From NCBI GenBank assembly GCA_043801445.1, contig JAZDMB010000032.1, positions 29,440-93,439 of the forward strand: a stretch of 64,000 nucleotides of DNA. The letters run 5' to 3'. The position numbers and the translations under genes are program-made. The notes below the pieces were generated by a model that was not told the DNA's origin, ran no database searches, and worked only from the letters and a program-made list of their open reading frames with translations. This DNA comes from JAZDFP01 sp043801445. GTDB taxonomy: Bacteria; Planctomycetota; MHYJ01; JACQXL01. Positions 8,760 to 16,175 of the stretch are shown in pieces. Numbering within the stretch: position 1 is the first letter of the stretch; every line of letters begins with the position of its first letter.

Positions 8760-9251
8760 ATGTTTTACGAAGATGTCTTCAGGGCATTGAACAAGGCAAG
8801 AGTTAAATATTTAGTGGCAGGCGGTTTCGGTGTTGTATTACACGGTTTCCCCCGCTTCACCGCAGATTTAGACCTGATTATCCATCTGGAAGAAAAGAAT
8901 ATTGATAGATTCTTTGAGACGGTTGCGAAATTAGGCTACCGTCCCCGGCTGCCTGTTACCAAAGAAGACTTTAAGAATAAACATAAAAGAACAGAATGGA
9001 TAAAAACCAGGAATATAACGGTCTTTTCGTTCTTCCATTCCAAGAAACCGATGGAGACCATAGATTTGTTCGTGAAAGAGCCAATCAAATTTGAGGTAAT
9101 GGCAAAAGACGCCGAGAAGATTAAGGTAAAAGGTATTACTATCCCAACACTATCTATAAAACACCTGATACGATTGAAGAAGAAAGCCGGCAGGCCGGAA
9201 GACCTTATTGATATAGCAAACCTGAAAGTAATACAAAAGGGTAATCAGTAA
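8760..9251 (+). CDS. Nucleotidyltransferase-fold protein (AbiEii/DUF6036-like)
   Basis: A 163-residue protein with a minimal nucleotidyltransferase core: AGGFGVVLHGFPRFTADLDL at about residues 20-39, where the GG, the HG.PR.T and the D-x-D pair are the expected catalytic features. This is the pattern of stand-alone nucleotidyltransferases, including AbiEii-type toxins and MNT antitoxins. Its stop codon overlaps the start of the next gene (TAATG), so the two are translationally coupled. That coupling suggests a two-gene module, possibly toxin-antitoxin, but there is no direct proof. Confidence 0.75.
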   Translation: MFYEDVFRALNKARVKYLVAGGFGVVLHGFPRFTADLDLIIHLEEKNIDRFFETVAKLGYRPRLPVTKEDFKNKHKRTEWIKTRNITVFSFFHSKKPMETIDLFVKEPIKFEVMAKDAEKIKVKGITIPTLSIKHLIRLKKKAGRPEDLIDIANLKVIQKGNQ

Positions 9252-9529
9252 TGGCAAAAAAATGTCTCCGCCAAAGGCGGATCTGCCTCTGGCACAGGGT
9301 TGCAGGAAAAAGACTGCATCCGACTAATAAAATCAAACCCAACGAACATCTAAAGGAATACCTCAAAACCACGCCATTACAACGGCTTGAATGGCTGGAG
9401 CAAGCCAACAAATTCGTCTATGAAAACCACCTGGCAAAGATAGGAACCAAACCCGCCCGAACCTGCCCGAATGACCATTCGGTCGGGCGGGCGACCATAG
9501 GGTCGGGCAGGCACGAAACCAAGAATTAA
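9251..9529 (+). CDS. Small partner protein coupled to the nucleotidyltransferase
   Basis: A 92-residue protein starting within the stop of the nucleotidyltransferase gene. The recognisable core is only residues about 30-62 (EHLKEYLKTTPLQRLEWLEQ), a helical segment of a type often encoded downstream of such nucleotidyltransferases. Both ends are made of repeat DNA. Residues about 5-25 come from a repeat shared with parB and with the 44.5-kb intergenic region; residues about 71-87 come from a GC-rich palindrome. The functional protein may therefore be an older, shorter one with repeat-derived extensions. Function unknown. Confidence 0.6.
   Translation: MAKKCLRQRRICLWHRVAGKRLHPTNKIKPNEHLKEYLKTTPLQRLEWLEQANKFVYENHLAKIGTKPARTCPNDHSVGRATIGSGRHETKN
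9263..9325. repeat. Family E repeat, short form, in a coding region
   Basis: CCGCCAAAGGCGGATCTGCC...GGCACAGGGTTGCAGG...AAGACTGCATCCG. It is a shorter version of the element at 44524-44598 and 54778-54845, lacking their central CCTGCCCGA module. Confidence 0.7.
9461..9513. repeat. GC-rich palindromic module at the end of a coding region
   Basis: CCCGCCCGAACCTGCCCGAA, ATTCGGTCGGGCGGGC and a further GGTCGGGCAGGC make nested arms. They encode the C-terminal tail of the nucleotidyltransferase partner. Confidence 0.75.
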
Positions 9530-9855
9530 CCACAAGATTAGCACCAGATTTTCACGAGATTTCTCTGGTGCCAATCTGCCTGCCTACTTGGTATAATCTG
9601 TGGTTTATTTCTTTCTTGTATTCATGTCCTCTTTATAAAATTATCCGTGTTCATCTGCGTTAATCTGTGTCCTATATTTCTCTGCGTCCTTTGCGCCTCT
9701 GCGGTTAAATTATACTACCTACTTCATACTTTATACTACATACTTCTCTATCCCCTCAGCACGACCACCTGTCCCGTTAGAAGCAACCAAATTGCTGTAG
9801 AGACGAATGAAATTATATCACATATTGAAAGCGAGGCTTCTAACGGGCTGAGAAG
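9530..9855. other. Gene-free stretch: inverted repeats and a duplicated gene end
   Basis: Holds an AACCACAAGATTA / TAATCTGTGGTT inverted repeat (9528-9605), AT-rich dispersed sequence with TCTGCGTTAATCTGTGT words, then a second copy of the 3' end of the downstream tail-like gene (about 9750-9773, minus strand, encoding VVVLRG and a stop), and a palindromic element with perfect 12-base arms (9774-9850). No independent gene is supported. Confidence 0.6.
9774..9850. repeat. Inverted repeat with 12-base arms (CCCGTTAGAAGC family F)
   Basis: CCCGTTAGAAGC and GCTTCTAACGGG are perfect reverse complements about 50 bases apart. The CCCGTTAGAA half recurs at about 26669, 36574 and 44432. It separates the tail-like gene from a duplicate of its own 3' end. 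Confidence 0.75.
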
Positions 9856-10803
9856 CTATCCCCTCAGGACTACTACCTCAAATGTATTATCCGCTATAGC
9901 CGGTTGGTTCAGCAGGATTGAAATCCCTGTCCCTTGCGGTAGCCCCGGTAACAGGAATAGTTGTCTAATCAACTGGTCTTGATTCACAGGTATAGAGTAA
10001 CCCAAAATCACACCGCCATTCAAATCAGGGTCACCCAAAGGCGGATATAGTCCGCCTACCTGTAATGCCGGAATCGTGATACTGATAACCTTGTAGGATA
10101 ATTTGGTTTTCGTCACCGCGCCGTTCTGGATTTTTTCCGTTGACACACTGTCTACTGCCAACTGACTACTGCCTACTGCGCCAGCCCCAATTTCATCTGT
10201 AGCCACCGGAGGCACCAATGGTCTTGATACACCGCCACCACCCGGAGCAATCCACTCAAATCTTTCCTGTGCCTGATTGTAAGAAGGGACTTCGCCATTA
10301 GCCGGAGCATCGATTGCCCTGATATGTCTTGGCTCAACCGACCCGTTAATAATCTCCAGATAGCCCACCGAATTAGAAGCCAGTTTTACTTTAGTCACTG
10401 AGTTAGTGGCAAGTTTATCGGCAGTAACAGCGCTTGCCTTTATCTTATCCGCAGTAATCGCGTTATTCTGGATTTTAGTTTCGGAAACCGCATTATCGGC
10501 AATTTCCACAGTTGCAACGGGCGGGGTCAAAGGTCTGCCCAGAACCCCATCACTGATTTTGTCTTTAGTGATAGTTCCGTCTGCGATTTTAATGCCCGTG
10601 ATTGCACCGTCAATAATCTTGCTTGTAGATATTGAACGGTCAGCAATCTTCTCGCCCGTAACCTGCTTATCAGCAATCTTATCAGTCTTAACTGCCCCAT
10701 CCTTGATTTTGTTAGTCGTAACCGAATTATCAGCCAGTTTGGATTCGGTTACCGCATAAGATGCGATGTTTGGGGTTTTGACTTCATTTGGTTTTAATGA
10801 CAT
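9856..10803 (-). CDS. Decapeptide-repeat protein resembling phage tail-fibre stalks
   Basis: A 315-residue protein. Its N-terminal two thirds are about 13 ten-residue repeats with consensus [AS][VI]T..KIADG, in two blocks (about residues 17-86 and 97-156), followed by a Gly/Pro-rich linker and a further block with the same theme. The C-terminus (from about residue 245, ISITIPALQVGG) is different and may be a globular tip. Repeats of this kind occur in phage tail fibres and bacterial surface stalk proteins. No signal peptide is visible. AAAAGGAGAT precedes the ATG. A copy of its last codons lies downstream. Function is inferred only from repeat style. Confidence 0.7.
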   Translation of the reverse strand: MSLKPNEVKTPNIASYAVTESKLADNSVTTNKIKDGAVKTDKIADKQVTGEKIADRSISTSKIIDGAITGIKIADGTITKDKISDGVLGRPLTPPVATVEIADNAVSETKIQNNAITADKIKASAVTADKLATNSVTKVKLASNSVGYLEIINGSVEPRHIRAIDAPANGEVPSYNQAQERFEWIAPGGGGVSRPLVPPVATDEIGAGAVGSSQLAVDSVSTEKIQNGAVTKTKLSYKVISITIPALQVGGLYPPLGDPDLNGGVILGYSIPVNQDQLIRQLFLLPGLPQGTGISILLNQPAIADNTFEVVVLRG

Positions 10804-11006
10804 ATAAATCTCCTTTTAGAGCCAGTTAGAATCCCGCTTTAGCGGGATGAGTTACAGGCTCTTATCCCGATGAGCATAGCGACATCGGGGTCTTTGCCAC
10901 AAAGCACACAAAGGACACAAAGTTAAGTGTTTTATTATGCTTCGTAGTTTATTTACTACAGCGTAGGGGCGGTTTTACCCGCCCCCACAATCTGTATAAT
11001 CTGTGG

Positions 11007-11810
11007 CTACACCGTTGACACCTGGATTTCCAGGAACATCTTACTATCCACCAGAATGTAGTCGCAATGACTATCTCCGCCTGTAGTGAATGGCTCATAT
11101 GTTACGGAATCCTGCAAGCCCTTGATTATCGCATTAATGGCGTCGTTCTCTTTGGCAAAAGCCGCCGCAAGCATTTTGCTATCAAGGATAATCACGCCGC
11201 TTTTGGTCAGTTGCTGTGCCAGAGCCACCTTTAGGGCAGTTCTGGTATCAACCGTTGTGACTTGCGCCACATTGACCGGACCGCCTGATATGACTATATC
11301 AGCTCCGCGGATATGACCCTCCGCAGTCGGCTCATCAGTCAGCCAGAGCGGAGCAATGCCGGACACCGATTTACCGATGGTTTTTTCCCCGGTAAAGGGC
11401 AATGACCGTTTTGCTACCCTGCTGACATACAGGTCAACCGCATTATCAACGCTTTCCTTGTAGCGTTTGCCGATTTCGCCGTCAATCTCCTCAAATGCCC
11501 GAAGCAACTTGGCTTCGTATTTATTGAAGGTGTTTAGGACGTTCTCGGCCTGGGTATTGACGATGTCATTCCGGGACTTACCGCTTCGTGACCTGAAGGT
11601 GGCAGACGGGAACGGTGCATAACCTTCACTGGATGGTCCGCCCAGTTTAAGTTTGTAAGCCATTTCGTCCGGTATGATAAGTTTCCGTTTCATATCAATT
11701 ACCTCTGCCTTGTTCTTCAGACCGTCACGCCAGCCGTTGCTCATATGTTCCGGGATTGTGGTTAAATCCAGCGGCACGAACAACCTCACTTTACTTACTA
11801 TTGTTGACAT
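11007..11810 (-). CDS. Unrecognised protein in a phage-like block
   Basis: A 267-residue protein that I do not recognise. It has no signal peptide or membrane segment. It includes a basic segment (FRSRSGKSRNDIVNTQ, about residue 72), a helical middle, and an alpha/beta C-terminal half (ADIVISGGPVNVAQVTT). The ATG at 11810 is preferred to an in-frame GTG nine bases upstream because GGGGGTGAG lies at good spacing. It sits between the tail-like repeat protein and the HTH protein in the same orientation, about 200 bases from the former, separated by repeat DNA. A virion or encapsulin-like role is possible from context only. Confidence 0.6.
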   Translation of the reverse strand: MSTIVSKVRLFVPLDLTTIPEHMSNGWRDGLKNKAEVIDMKRKLIIPDEMAYKLKLGGPSSEGYAPFPSATFRSRSGKSRNDIVNTQAENVLNTFNKYEAKLLRAFEEIDGEIGKRYKESVDNAVDLYVSRVAKRSLPFTGEKTIGKSVSGIAPLWLTDEPTAEGHIRGADIVISGGPVNVAQVTTVDTRTALKVALAQQLTKSGVIILDSKMLAAAFAKENDAINAIIKGLQDSVTYEPFTTGGDSHCDYILVDSKMFLEIQVSTV

Positions 11811-11907
11811 TTTTCTCACCCCCTTTTCTTGTCTGTTAAAGTTTTACAATGGTTAACCCGCCTGACTGGCGCCAGTCGGGCAGGTGCGCGCATCGTTTGG
11901 TTTGTTT

Positions 11908-11966
11908 CACCACAAAGAACACAAAGGTCACAAAGAATTTCTCTGTGTGCTCTGTGTCTCTGTGGC
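11908..11966. repeat. Family A inverted repeat
   Basis: CACCACAAAGAACACAAAGG and CTGTGTCTCTGTGGCAAAG are imperfect complementary arms. The element lies in the short gap between two minus-strand genes and begins close after a GC-rich palindrome (about 11858-11884). Confidence 0.75.
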
Positions 11967-11971
11967 AAAGA

Positions 11972-12271
11972 TTACTTGCTGAGCCAGTGTCTGAGTTTCC
12001 TGATTCCAATTGCATAGAGTTCCAAGACCCTGTTTGTGCTGATACCCACAGCCAGTGCGGTGTAATTAACCGAGCGCCTGTAAGAGGCAATCTCCATAAC
12101 TACTTCCGCCTCTATTTGGCTCACGATTCCGCCTTCTACTGCTTCTAAAAGAGTGGACGAACCCATATAGTTCCGAAGTTCCTTGTTTGTCTCTGGAACA
12201 GCGGGCGGAATGGCTGGCTCCGCTTCCGGGGCGGGCATCACTGCACCTGCCCTAATGATTTCTTCTAACAT
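11972..12271 (-). CDS. Small HTH protein with sigma-70 region 4-like C-terminus
   Basis: A 99-residue protein. The N-terminal third is Ala/Pro/Glu-rich (about residues 10-32). The C-terminal 45 residues (AEVVMEIASYRRSVNYTALA then VGISTNRVLELYAIGIRKLR) look like the helix-turn-helix of sigma region 4 or related DNA-binding domains. A longer reading frame begins at 12373, but its first 34 residues would be encoded by a dispersed family A repeat. The ATG at 12271 has GGAG at proper spacing, so I use it. It lies downstream of the 22-bp tandem array and could bind it, although nothing in the sequence proves this. Confidence 0.62.
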   Translation of the reverse strand: MLEEIIRAGAVMPAPEAEPAIPPAVPETNKELRNYMGSSTLLEAVEGGIVSQIEAEVVMEIASYRRSVNYTALAVGISTNRVLELYAIGIRKLRHWLSK

Positions 12272-12288
12272 GGTTTTTCTCCATCTCT

Positions 12289-12341
12289 GCCACTGAGACA
12301 CAGAGTCCACAGAGGACTTAGTGTCTTTGTGTCTTGGTGGC
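12289..12341. repeat. Family A inverted repeat upstream of the HTH gene
   Basis: GCCACTGAGACACAGAG and TTTGTGTCTTGGTGGC arms. It occupies the leader of the HTH gene and creates a spurious N-terminal extension of the open frame. Confidence 0.75.
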
Positions 12342-12548
12342 TGTTTAAGGTGTTCATATCTATTGTCCTCCAAAATACATAAGGTGAATTGTCGCAGGTT
12401 GGCTGATATTATTTTTGCATGATTTGGCTAATTTGCCTTAACCCCAGTATTGGCAAGCAATTTGAGCCAAAGAATTTTTGAGGAATTTTTGGAATGCGCT
12501 GATTTTAGCCGAATGATTTGGAACTAGTTCCCTCTTTTGGGCTCATAA

Positions 12549-12856
12549 GGTGCGTCCTTCAGCGATATACCCTATGTCCTTATGAATAAAACCGTATGTC
12601 CTTTTGGAATAAACCCAATGTCCCTTTGTTATAAACCCTACGTCCTTATGAAATAAACGATATGTCCTTCTGTTTCAAACGGTATGTCCTTTTGGAATAA
12701 ATCGTATGCCCTTTTATTTCAAATCCTATGTCCTTTTGGAACAAATCGTATGTCCTTTTGTTCTAAAAAGTGTGTCCCTTTAGAATAAATCCAACGTCCT
12801 TATATAACAAACGATATGTCCTTTTATAATAAACGGTATGTCCTCTTGGGAAACAC
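12549..12856 (+). repeat. Tandem array 1: fourteen 22-bp units
   Basis: Counting from 12549, fourteen consecutive units of exactly 22 bases fit with no insertion or deletion. Consensus is about [CG]GTATGTCCTTTTGGAATAAA plus one base. The TATGTCCTT half is best kept, while the second half varies. One more degenerate unit may precede it. The period is not a multiple of three, so it is not a coding repeat. It lies upstream (on the 5' side) of the minus-strand HTH gene. Confidence 0.92.
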
Positions 12857-12895
12857 CCTATCCAGCGTGGGAATAATACCTACTACCTCTTAGAT

Positions 12896-12944
12896 AACAT
12901 GGGGTATCCCCTGCCAGTAGGGGGGTGGGGGTAAACCAAGGGTA
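12896..12944 (+). repeat. G-rich boundary module of array 1
   Basis: ATGGGGTATCCCCTGCCAGT then AGGGGGGTGGGGG. The first part is a short palindrome around GGGGTATCCCC and the second is a long G-run with quadruplex potential. It resembles the start of array 2a (ATGGGGTATATCCACTAG at about 44895) and the G-rich spacer at 45081-45125. Confidence 0.6.
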
Positions 12945-12980
12945 ATTGGGTGATTAGGATATTAGGAAATCAGTGGGGAA

Positions 12981-13652
12981 TTAGGGAATTGGGAAGGGTT
13001 CGGGTTCTTCGTCGTCCGGGATATTATCTATGTCGTGCTTCCATTCGTCCGGGTTATAGGCCTTTAACTGGAACTTGGTCTTGTAGGTGTAGGCTTCGGA
13101 ATAGGGATGGAACGGGTCTTCGGCAAGCCCGAAGAACGTCTTGAGTTTCTGACGCAGTCCGTAGATTGACTTCTTGGTGCGTGAAATCTCTTTGGCTGAG
13201 TATTTATCGGTATGAATGATACTGGATTTGCCTATCATTTCCGTGGATTCCGAGTCGTCATCATCACCATCTGCGTTCCAGCGGTGCTTGATTCTGCCGC
13301 CCTTGCGCCAAGGGAGTTCGCCGTCGTGCTCTGCCAGCCGTTGCAGTAGTTTCCAGTGCCGGTCAGGGCTCAGCCGGCTCTTGCGGAGTTTATCGTAGCA
13401 ATCTAATTCTACGAAATTGACCTTACGGGGCTTGGGCATAACGTTGCGGATTGAAATCAGGGCGTATGTCTCGCTCAGTTTAATAACAATATCTTGCCAG
13501 TTAGTTCCGGTCGGAAGTGGGAATTTGGGCGTTCTGATAGCGGAGAGAACCGGCGCCTGTGCCTTGAACCCGGAAAGGAACGAGATAATCTGGTCTAATT
13601 TACGGTTGATAGACTGTAAACATTCATTATCAATATTGTCTTTGGAGGACAT
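12981..13652 (-). CDS. Unrecognised protein with possible winged-helix C-terminal half
   Basis: A 223-residue protein I do not recognise. The N-terminus is a short helix (IDNECLQSINRKLDQIISFL). From about residue 95 it shows HWKLLQRLAEHDGELPW, then about 30 acidic and polar residues, then KKSIYGLRQKLKTFFGL and a beta-hairpin-like YTYKTKFQL. This order resembles a winged-helix DNA-binding domain with helix-turn-helix and wing. The tail is acidic. No membrane segment is visible. It lies 8 bases after the DUF4238 gene, so the two are likely co-transcribed. A regulatory or replication-initiator role would be speculation. Confidence 0.6.
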   Translation of the reverse strand: MSSKDNIDNECLQSINRKLDQIISFLSGFKAQAPVLSAIRTPKFPLPTGTNWQDIVIKLSETYALISIRNVMPKPRKVNFVELDCYDKLRKSRLSPDRHWKLLQRLAEHDGELPWRKGGRIKHRWNADGDDDDSESTEMIGKSSIIHTDKYSAKEISRTKKSIYGLRQKLKTFFGLAEDPFHPYSEAYTYKTKFQLKAYNPDEWKHDIDNIPDDEEPEPFPIP

Positions 13653-13660
13653 AATTATTT

Positions 13661-14626
13661 CTATTTAGAATTAGGTGTCGTATCAACGAAATTCTCTGAT
13701 ATATTAAAATAAGGTTTTATATTATCTTTAATGAACTCAGAATCAGTAGAAGAATAGATGCATTCATTAGCCCACATTAATGTTCTATTATTAAATATTT
13801 TAACATTTTCAGGGGGTAATGGAATGACACTTGGTTTTTTATACCAAGTTAACATCAAACAAATACTGGGACATAACGGGATAGTTATTTCAATATCTTT
13901 TTGAGCAATCCCATAACCGTACGGACTATTCTGGAGTTTCGGATTAAATAAAACAAAAGGATTATCAGAGGTTATAAAGGGATGCTCGTCAAGCGTTGCT
14001 AGATAGGAAAAATTCATACGAGCAATCTTATTTACCAAACTCATATCTTGGCCTAAAGTAACCATGGCTCTAAGGTGGGGAATATTGTTAACAGAAATAT
14101 TATATTTTTTACTTAGTGCAAATTGTCTCAGATTTTCCACCTCACCTGGTTTATTGCCGACATCTATTTTAGCTTTCTTTATCGTATTCTCAAAAAGTGT
14201 TTTATCTGAGGCAACCATTAATGTTGCCTTCTTAATTACATCCTTTATAAACACATTAATATTTTCTCTCATATCAGGCGTTCTTAGAAACAGATACAAA
14301 AGAAAATACGCCAGGTCGGTTTTTTCCTGATTAGATAGGCGGACAGGATTTCTGAGGATTTTCTTTATGACATTGAAAGCTCCGCTTTCTATTCGCGCAA
14401 GAATTGTTTCTAAATCTCTATTTGGCCTGTCTTCTTTATCTTTTACGGTATAGAACTCTTTCTGAACGGCAACATTTATTAGATTCGCCCGAAAAGGTTT
14501 TCTCTGGCGGTGAAAAACCCAGATTGCGTCAGTAATTCTCTTGTTTTTATCGGGAATACAAAAATTCTTAAGATAGAATTGCGGAATAGTATGCTGTCTT
14601 TTAGTGTTATTATTTGATGTTCCCAT
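13661..14626 (-). CDS. DUF4238 family protein
   Basis: A 321-residue protein with the DUF4238 start: RQHTIPQFYLKNFC near residue 9, then WVFHRQRKPFRANLINVAVQ and KEFYTV, matching the family pattern in which an H..PQFYL.NF motif is followed by a short strand and the ...FYT segment. A second conserved part near the middle (DEHPFITSDNPFVLFNP) also fits. The function of DUF4238 is unknown; members are scattered in accessory regions. It is followed at once by the winged-helix-like gene. No transmembrane segment is visible. Confidence 0.8.
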   Translation of the reverse strand: MGTSNNNTKRQHTIPQFYLKNFCIPDKNKRITDAIWVFHRQRKPFRANLINVAVQKEFYTVKDKEDRPNRDLETILARIESGAFNVIKKILRNPVRLSNQEKTDLAYFLLYLFLRTPDMRENINVFIKDVIKKATLMVASDKTLFENTIKKAKIDVGNKPGEVENLRQFALSKKYNISVNNIPHLRAMVTLGQDMSLVNKIARMNFSYLATLDEHPFITSDNPFVLFNPKLQNSPYGYGIAQKDIEITIPLCPSICLMLTWYKKPSVIPLPPENVKIFNNRTLMWANECIYSSTDSEFIKDNIKPYFNISENFVDTTPNSK

Positions 14627-14708
14627 ACTTATTTTTGTTCGGAATTATGTATTGCGTTATCAGAATTATTCAGTTATTACCACATTAATATTTTGATTGC
14701 TCTCGCCA

Positions 14709-15065
14709 TTATTCATCTTTCCGTATAAATGAATTGATTTCATCAGAAACTGTATCCAAAATAATAAGTAAGATTACTACTAATCCCATTAGTGATAACC
14801 CAATAGGATAGATTATATTCCTTATCGGTTTTATCTCTTTCTCTGGGAATATACTAATAATCAAAGATAACACAACTAAACTTGCTAAAGCAAAAATGTC
14901 CCCCTTAAGGAACCAACCTATTAAACGGATAGAATCGCTTTCGTAATGAATTGTCTTACATATTGGACAGGTCTGATATCTATGAGTAACTGATACATGT
15001 TTATCGTCAGTCCCTTCCCATTTATGCTTACATCGCTTACATTCTAATAATCTTAGTGTTTCCAT
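14709..15065 (-). CDS. Small membrane protein with zinc-ribbon N-terminus
   Basis: A 118-residue protein. The N-terminal cytosolic part carries two Cys pairs (CKRC near residue 10 and CPIC near residue 34), a probable zinc ribbon. Two hydrophobic helices follow at about 56-73 and 82-104, and a short charged tail ends it. The ATG at 15065 has GGGAGG four bases upstream and is preferred to one 12 bases earlier. It stands alone between DUF4238 and the TPR gene. Function unknown. Confidence 0.7.
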   Translation of the reverse strand: METLRLLECKRCKHKWEGTDDKHVSVTHRYQTCPICKTIHYESDSIRLIGWFLKGDIFALASLVVLSLIISIFPEKEIKPIRNIIYPIGLSLMGLVVILLIILDTVSDEINSFIRKDE

Positions 15066-15131
15066 AAAACCTCCCATCTAATAAAAAAGTTTCTCGCGGG
15101 ACAGTGGCGCTAAATCCTCCGCTTAATCCGT

Positions 15132-16163
15132 TTAATCCTGTGTAGTCGCAACGGAGTCCCGATTATTTCGGGGTTGTTTTATTCCTTCAAGTTCGCCGAG
15201 TTTATCGCGCGCTTCGGCATAGTCGGGTTGAATCCGAATCGCCTCTTTGAAGCATTCCATCGCTTTCTGGTTATCGCCCCGAAGTTCTTCGGGACTCCGC
15301 TTCGCTTCGCCGGTTTGTTCATAGGCCACGCCCAGATTAAAGTGCGCTATGGCAAGGTCAGGTTCAATATAAATCGCCTCGTTATAGCATTCTATCGCTT
15401 TTTGATGCTCGCCTATTTTCCCATACATAAAACCGAGATTATTATGCGCCTCGGCATGGGCAGGTTTAAGCCGAATCGTTTTTTCAAAGCATTCTATCGC
15501 TTTCTGATAATCGCCGGCTTCCCCATATATACGGCCAAGATTACAGAGCATCTCGTCATCGTTGGGGTCAAGCCGAGTCGCCTCTTTGAGGCATTCTATG
15601 GCTTTCTGGTTATCGCCTGTTTTCATATAGGCAAAACCAAGGCTACAGTGTGCCAGGGCATAGTCAGGTTTAAGCCGAATTGCCTCTTTATAGCATTCCA
15701 TCTCTTTCTGATAATCGCCTGTTTTCCAATACGCCACGCCTAGATTATAGTGCGCTATGGCATTGTCAGGTTTAAGCCGAATCGCCTCTTTATAGCATTC
15801 TATCGCTTTTTGATTATCACCCCCGCCTGAACAGCCGGGTTGGGCAGGTGTTTTATCATACAGAAGACCAAGACCATAGTATGCATCGGCATTGTCAGGT
15901 TTAATCCGAATCGCCTCTTTGAGGCATTCTATCGCTTTCGGATTATCACCTATTTTCCCATAGATACGACCAAGGTTACAGTGTGTATCGGCCAGGTCAG
16001 GTTTAATCCGAATCGCCTCCTTAAAGCATTCTATCGCTTTCTGATAATCACCTGTTTTCGCATACAGAACACCAAGACTACAGTGTGCATCGGCATAGTT
16101 AGGTTTAAGCCGGATTGTCTTCTTAAGGGATTCTATAGATGCTTCTATAAGTACATTTTTCAT
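15132..16163 (-). CDS. TPR-repeat protein
   Basis: A 343-residue protein made of about nine 34-residue tetratricopeptide repeats (pattern AHxNLGxxYxKTGDxQKAIECY then KEAIRLKPD). No signal peptide or catalytic domain is visible, so it is probably a cytosolic protein-binding scaffold. Two repeats are lengthened between helix A and helix B by GC-rich palindromes: PAQPGCSGG at about 15825-15853 and EAKRSPEELRG-type residues at about 15272-15322. Its C-terminus (RNNRDSVATTQ) comes from another palindrome shared with the next TPR gene. The ATG at 16163 has GGAGG and is preferred to an upstream TTG. Confidence 0.85.
   Translation of the reverse strand: MKNVLIEASIESLKKTIRLKPNYADAHCSLGVLYAKTGDYQKAIECFKEAIRIKPDLADTHCNLGRIYGKIGDNPKAIECLKEAIRIKPDNADAYYGLGLLYDKTPAQPGCSGGGDNQKAIECYKEAIRLKPDNAIAHYNLGVAYWKTGDYQKEMECYKEAIRLKPDYALAHCSLGFAYMKTGDNQKAIECLKEATRLDPNDDEMLCNLGRIYGEAGDYQKAIECFEKTIRLKPAHAEAHNNLGFMYGKIGEHQKAIECYNEAIYIEPDLAIAHFNLGVAYEQTGEAKRSPEELRGDNQKAMECFKEAIRIQPDYAEARDKLGELEGIKQPRNNRDSVATTQD
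15272..15322. repeat. In-frame palindromic insertion in a TPR loop
   Basis: CCCCGAAGTTCTTCGGGACT plus CGCTTCGCTTCGCCGG add about 12 residues between the two helices of the last complete TPR. Confidence 0.75.
15825..15853. repeat. In-frame palindromic insertion in a TPR loop
   Basis: CCCGCCTGAACAGCCGGG then TTGGGCAGG lengthens the helix A-B turn of the third or fourth TPR by about nine residues. Confidence 0.75.
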
Positions 16164-16175
16164 AACGGCCTCCAA

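Larger units (their letters stand above)
12374..12980. other. Gene-free stretch around the 22-bp array
   Basis: About 600 bases without a credible gene. AT-rich leader (12374-12526), then the 22-bp tandem array, then an AT-rich spacer with GGGGTATCCCC and a G-rich run up to the end of the next minus-strand gene. Confidence 0.7.

Noticed and set aside
11972..12373. Longer start for the HTH protein at 12373
   Set aside because: Its first 34 residues are read from a family A repeat; 12271 has GGAG at good distance.
12549..12856. CRISPR array
   Set aside because: There is no alternation of constant repeats and unique spacers of similar length, units are only 22 bases in total, and no cas gene is nearby.
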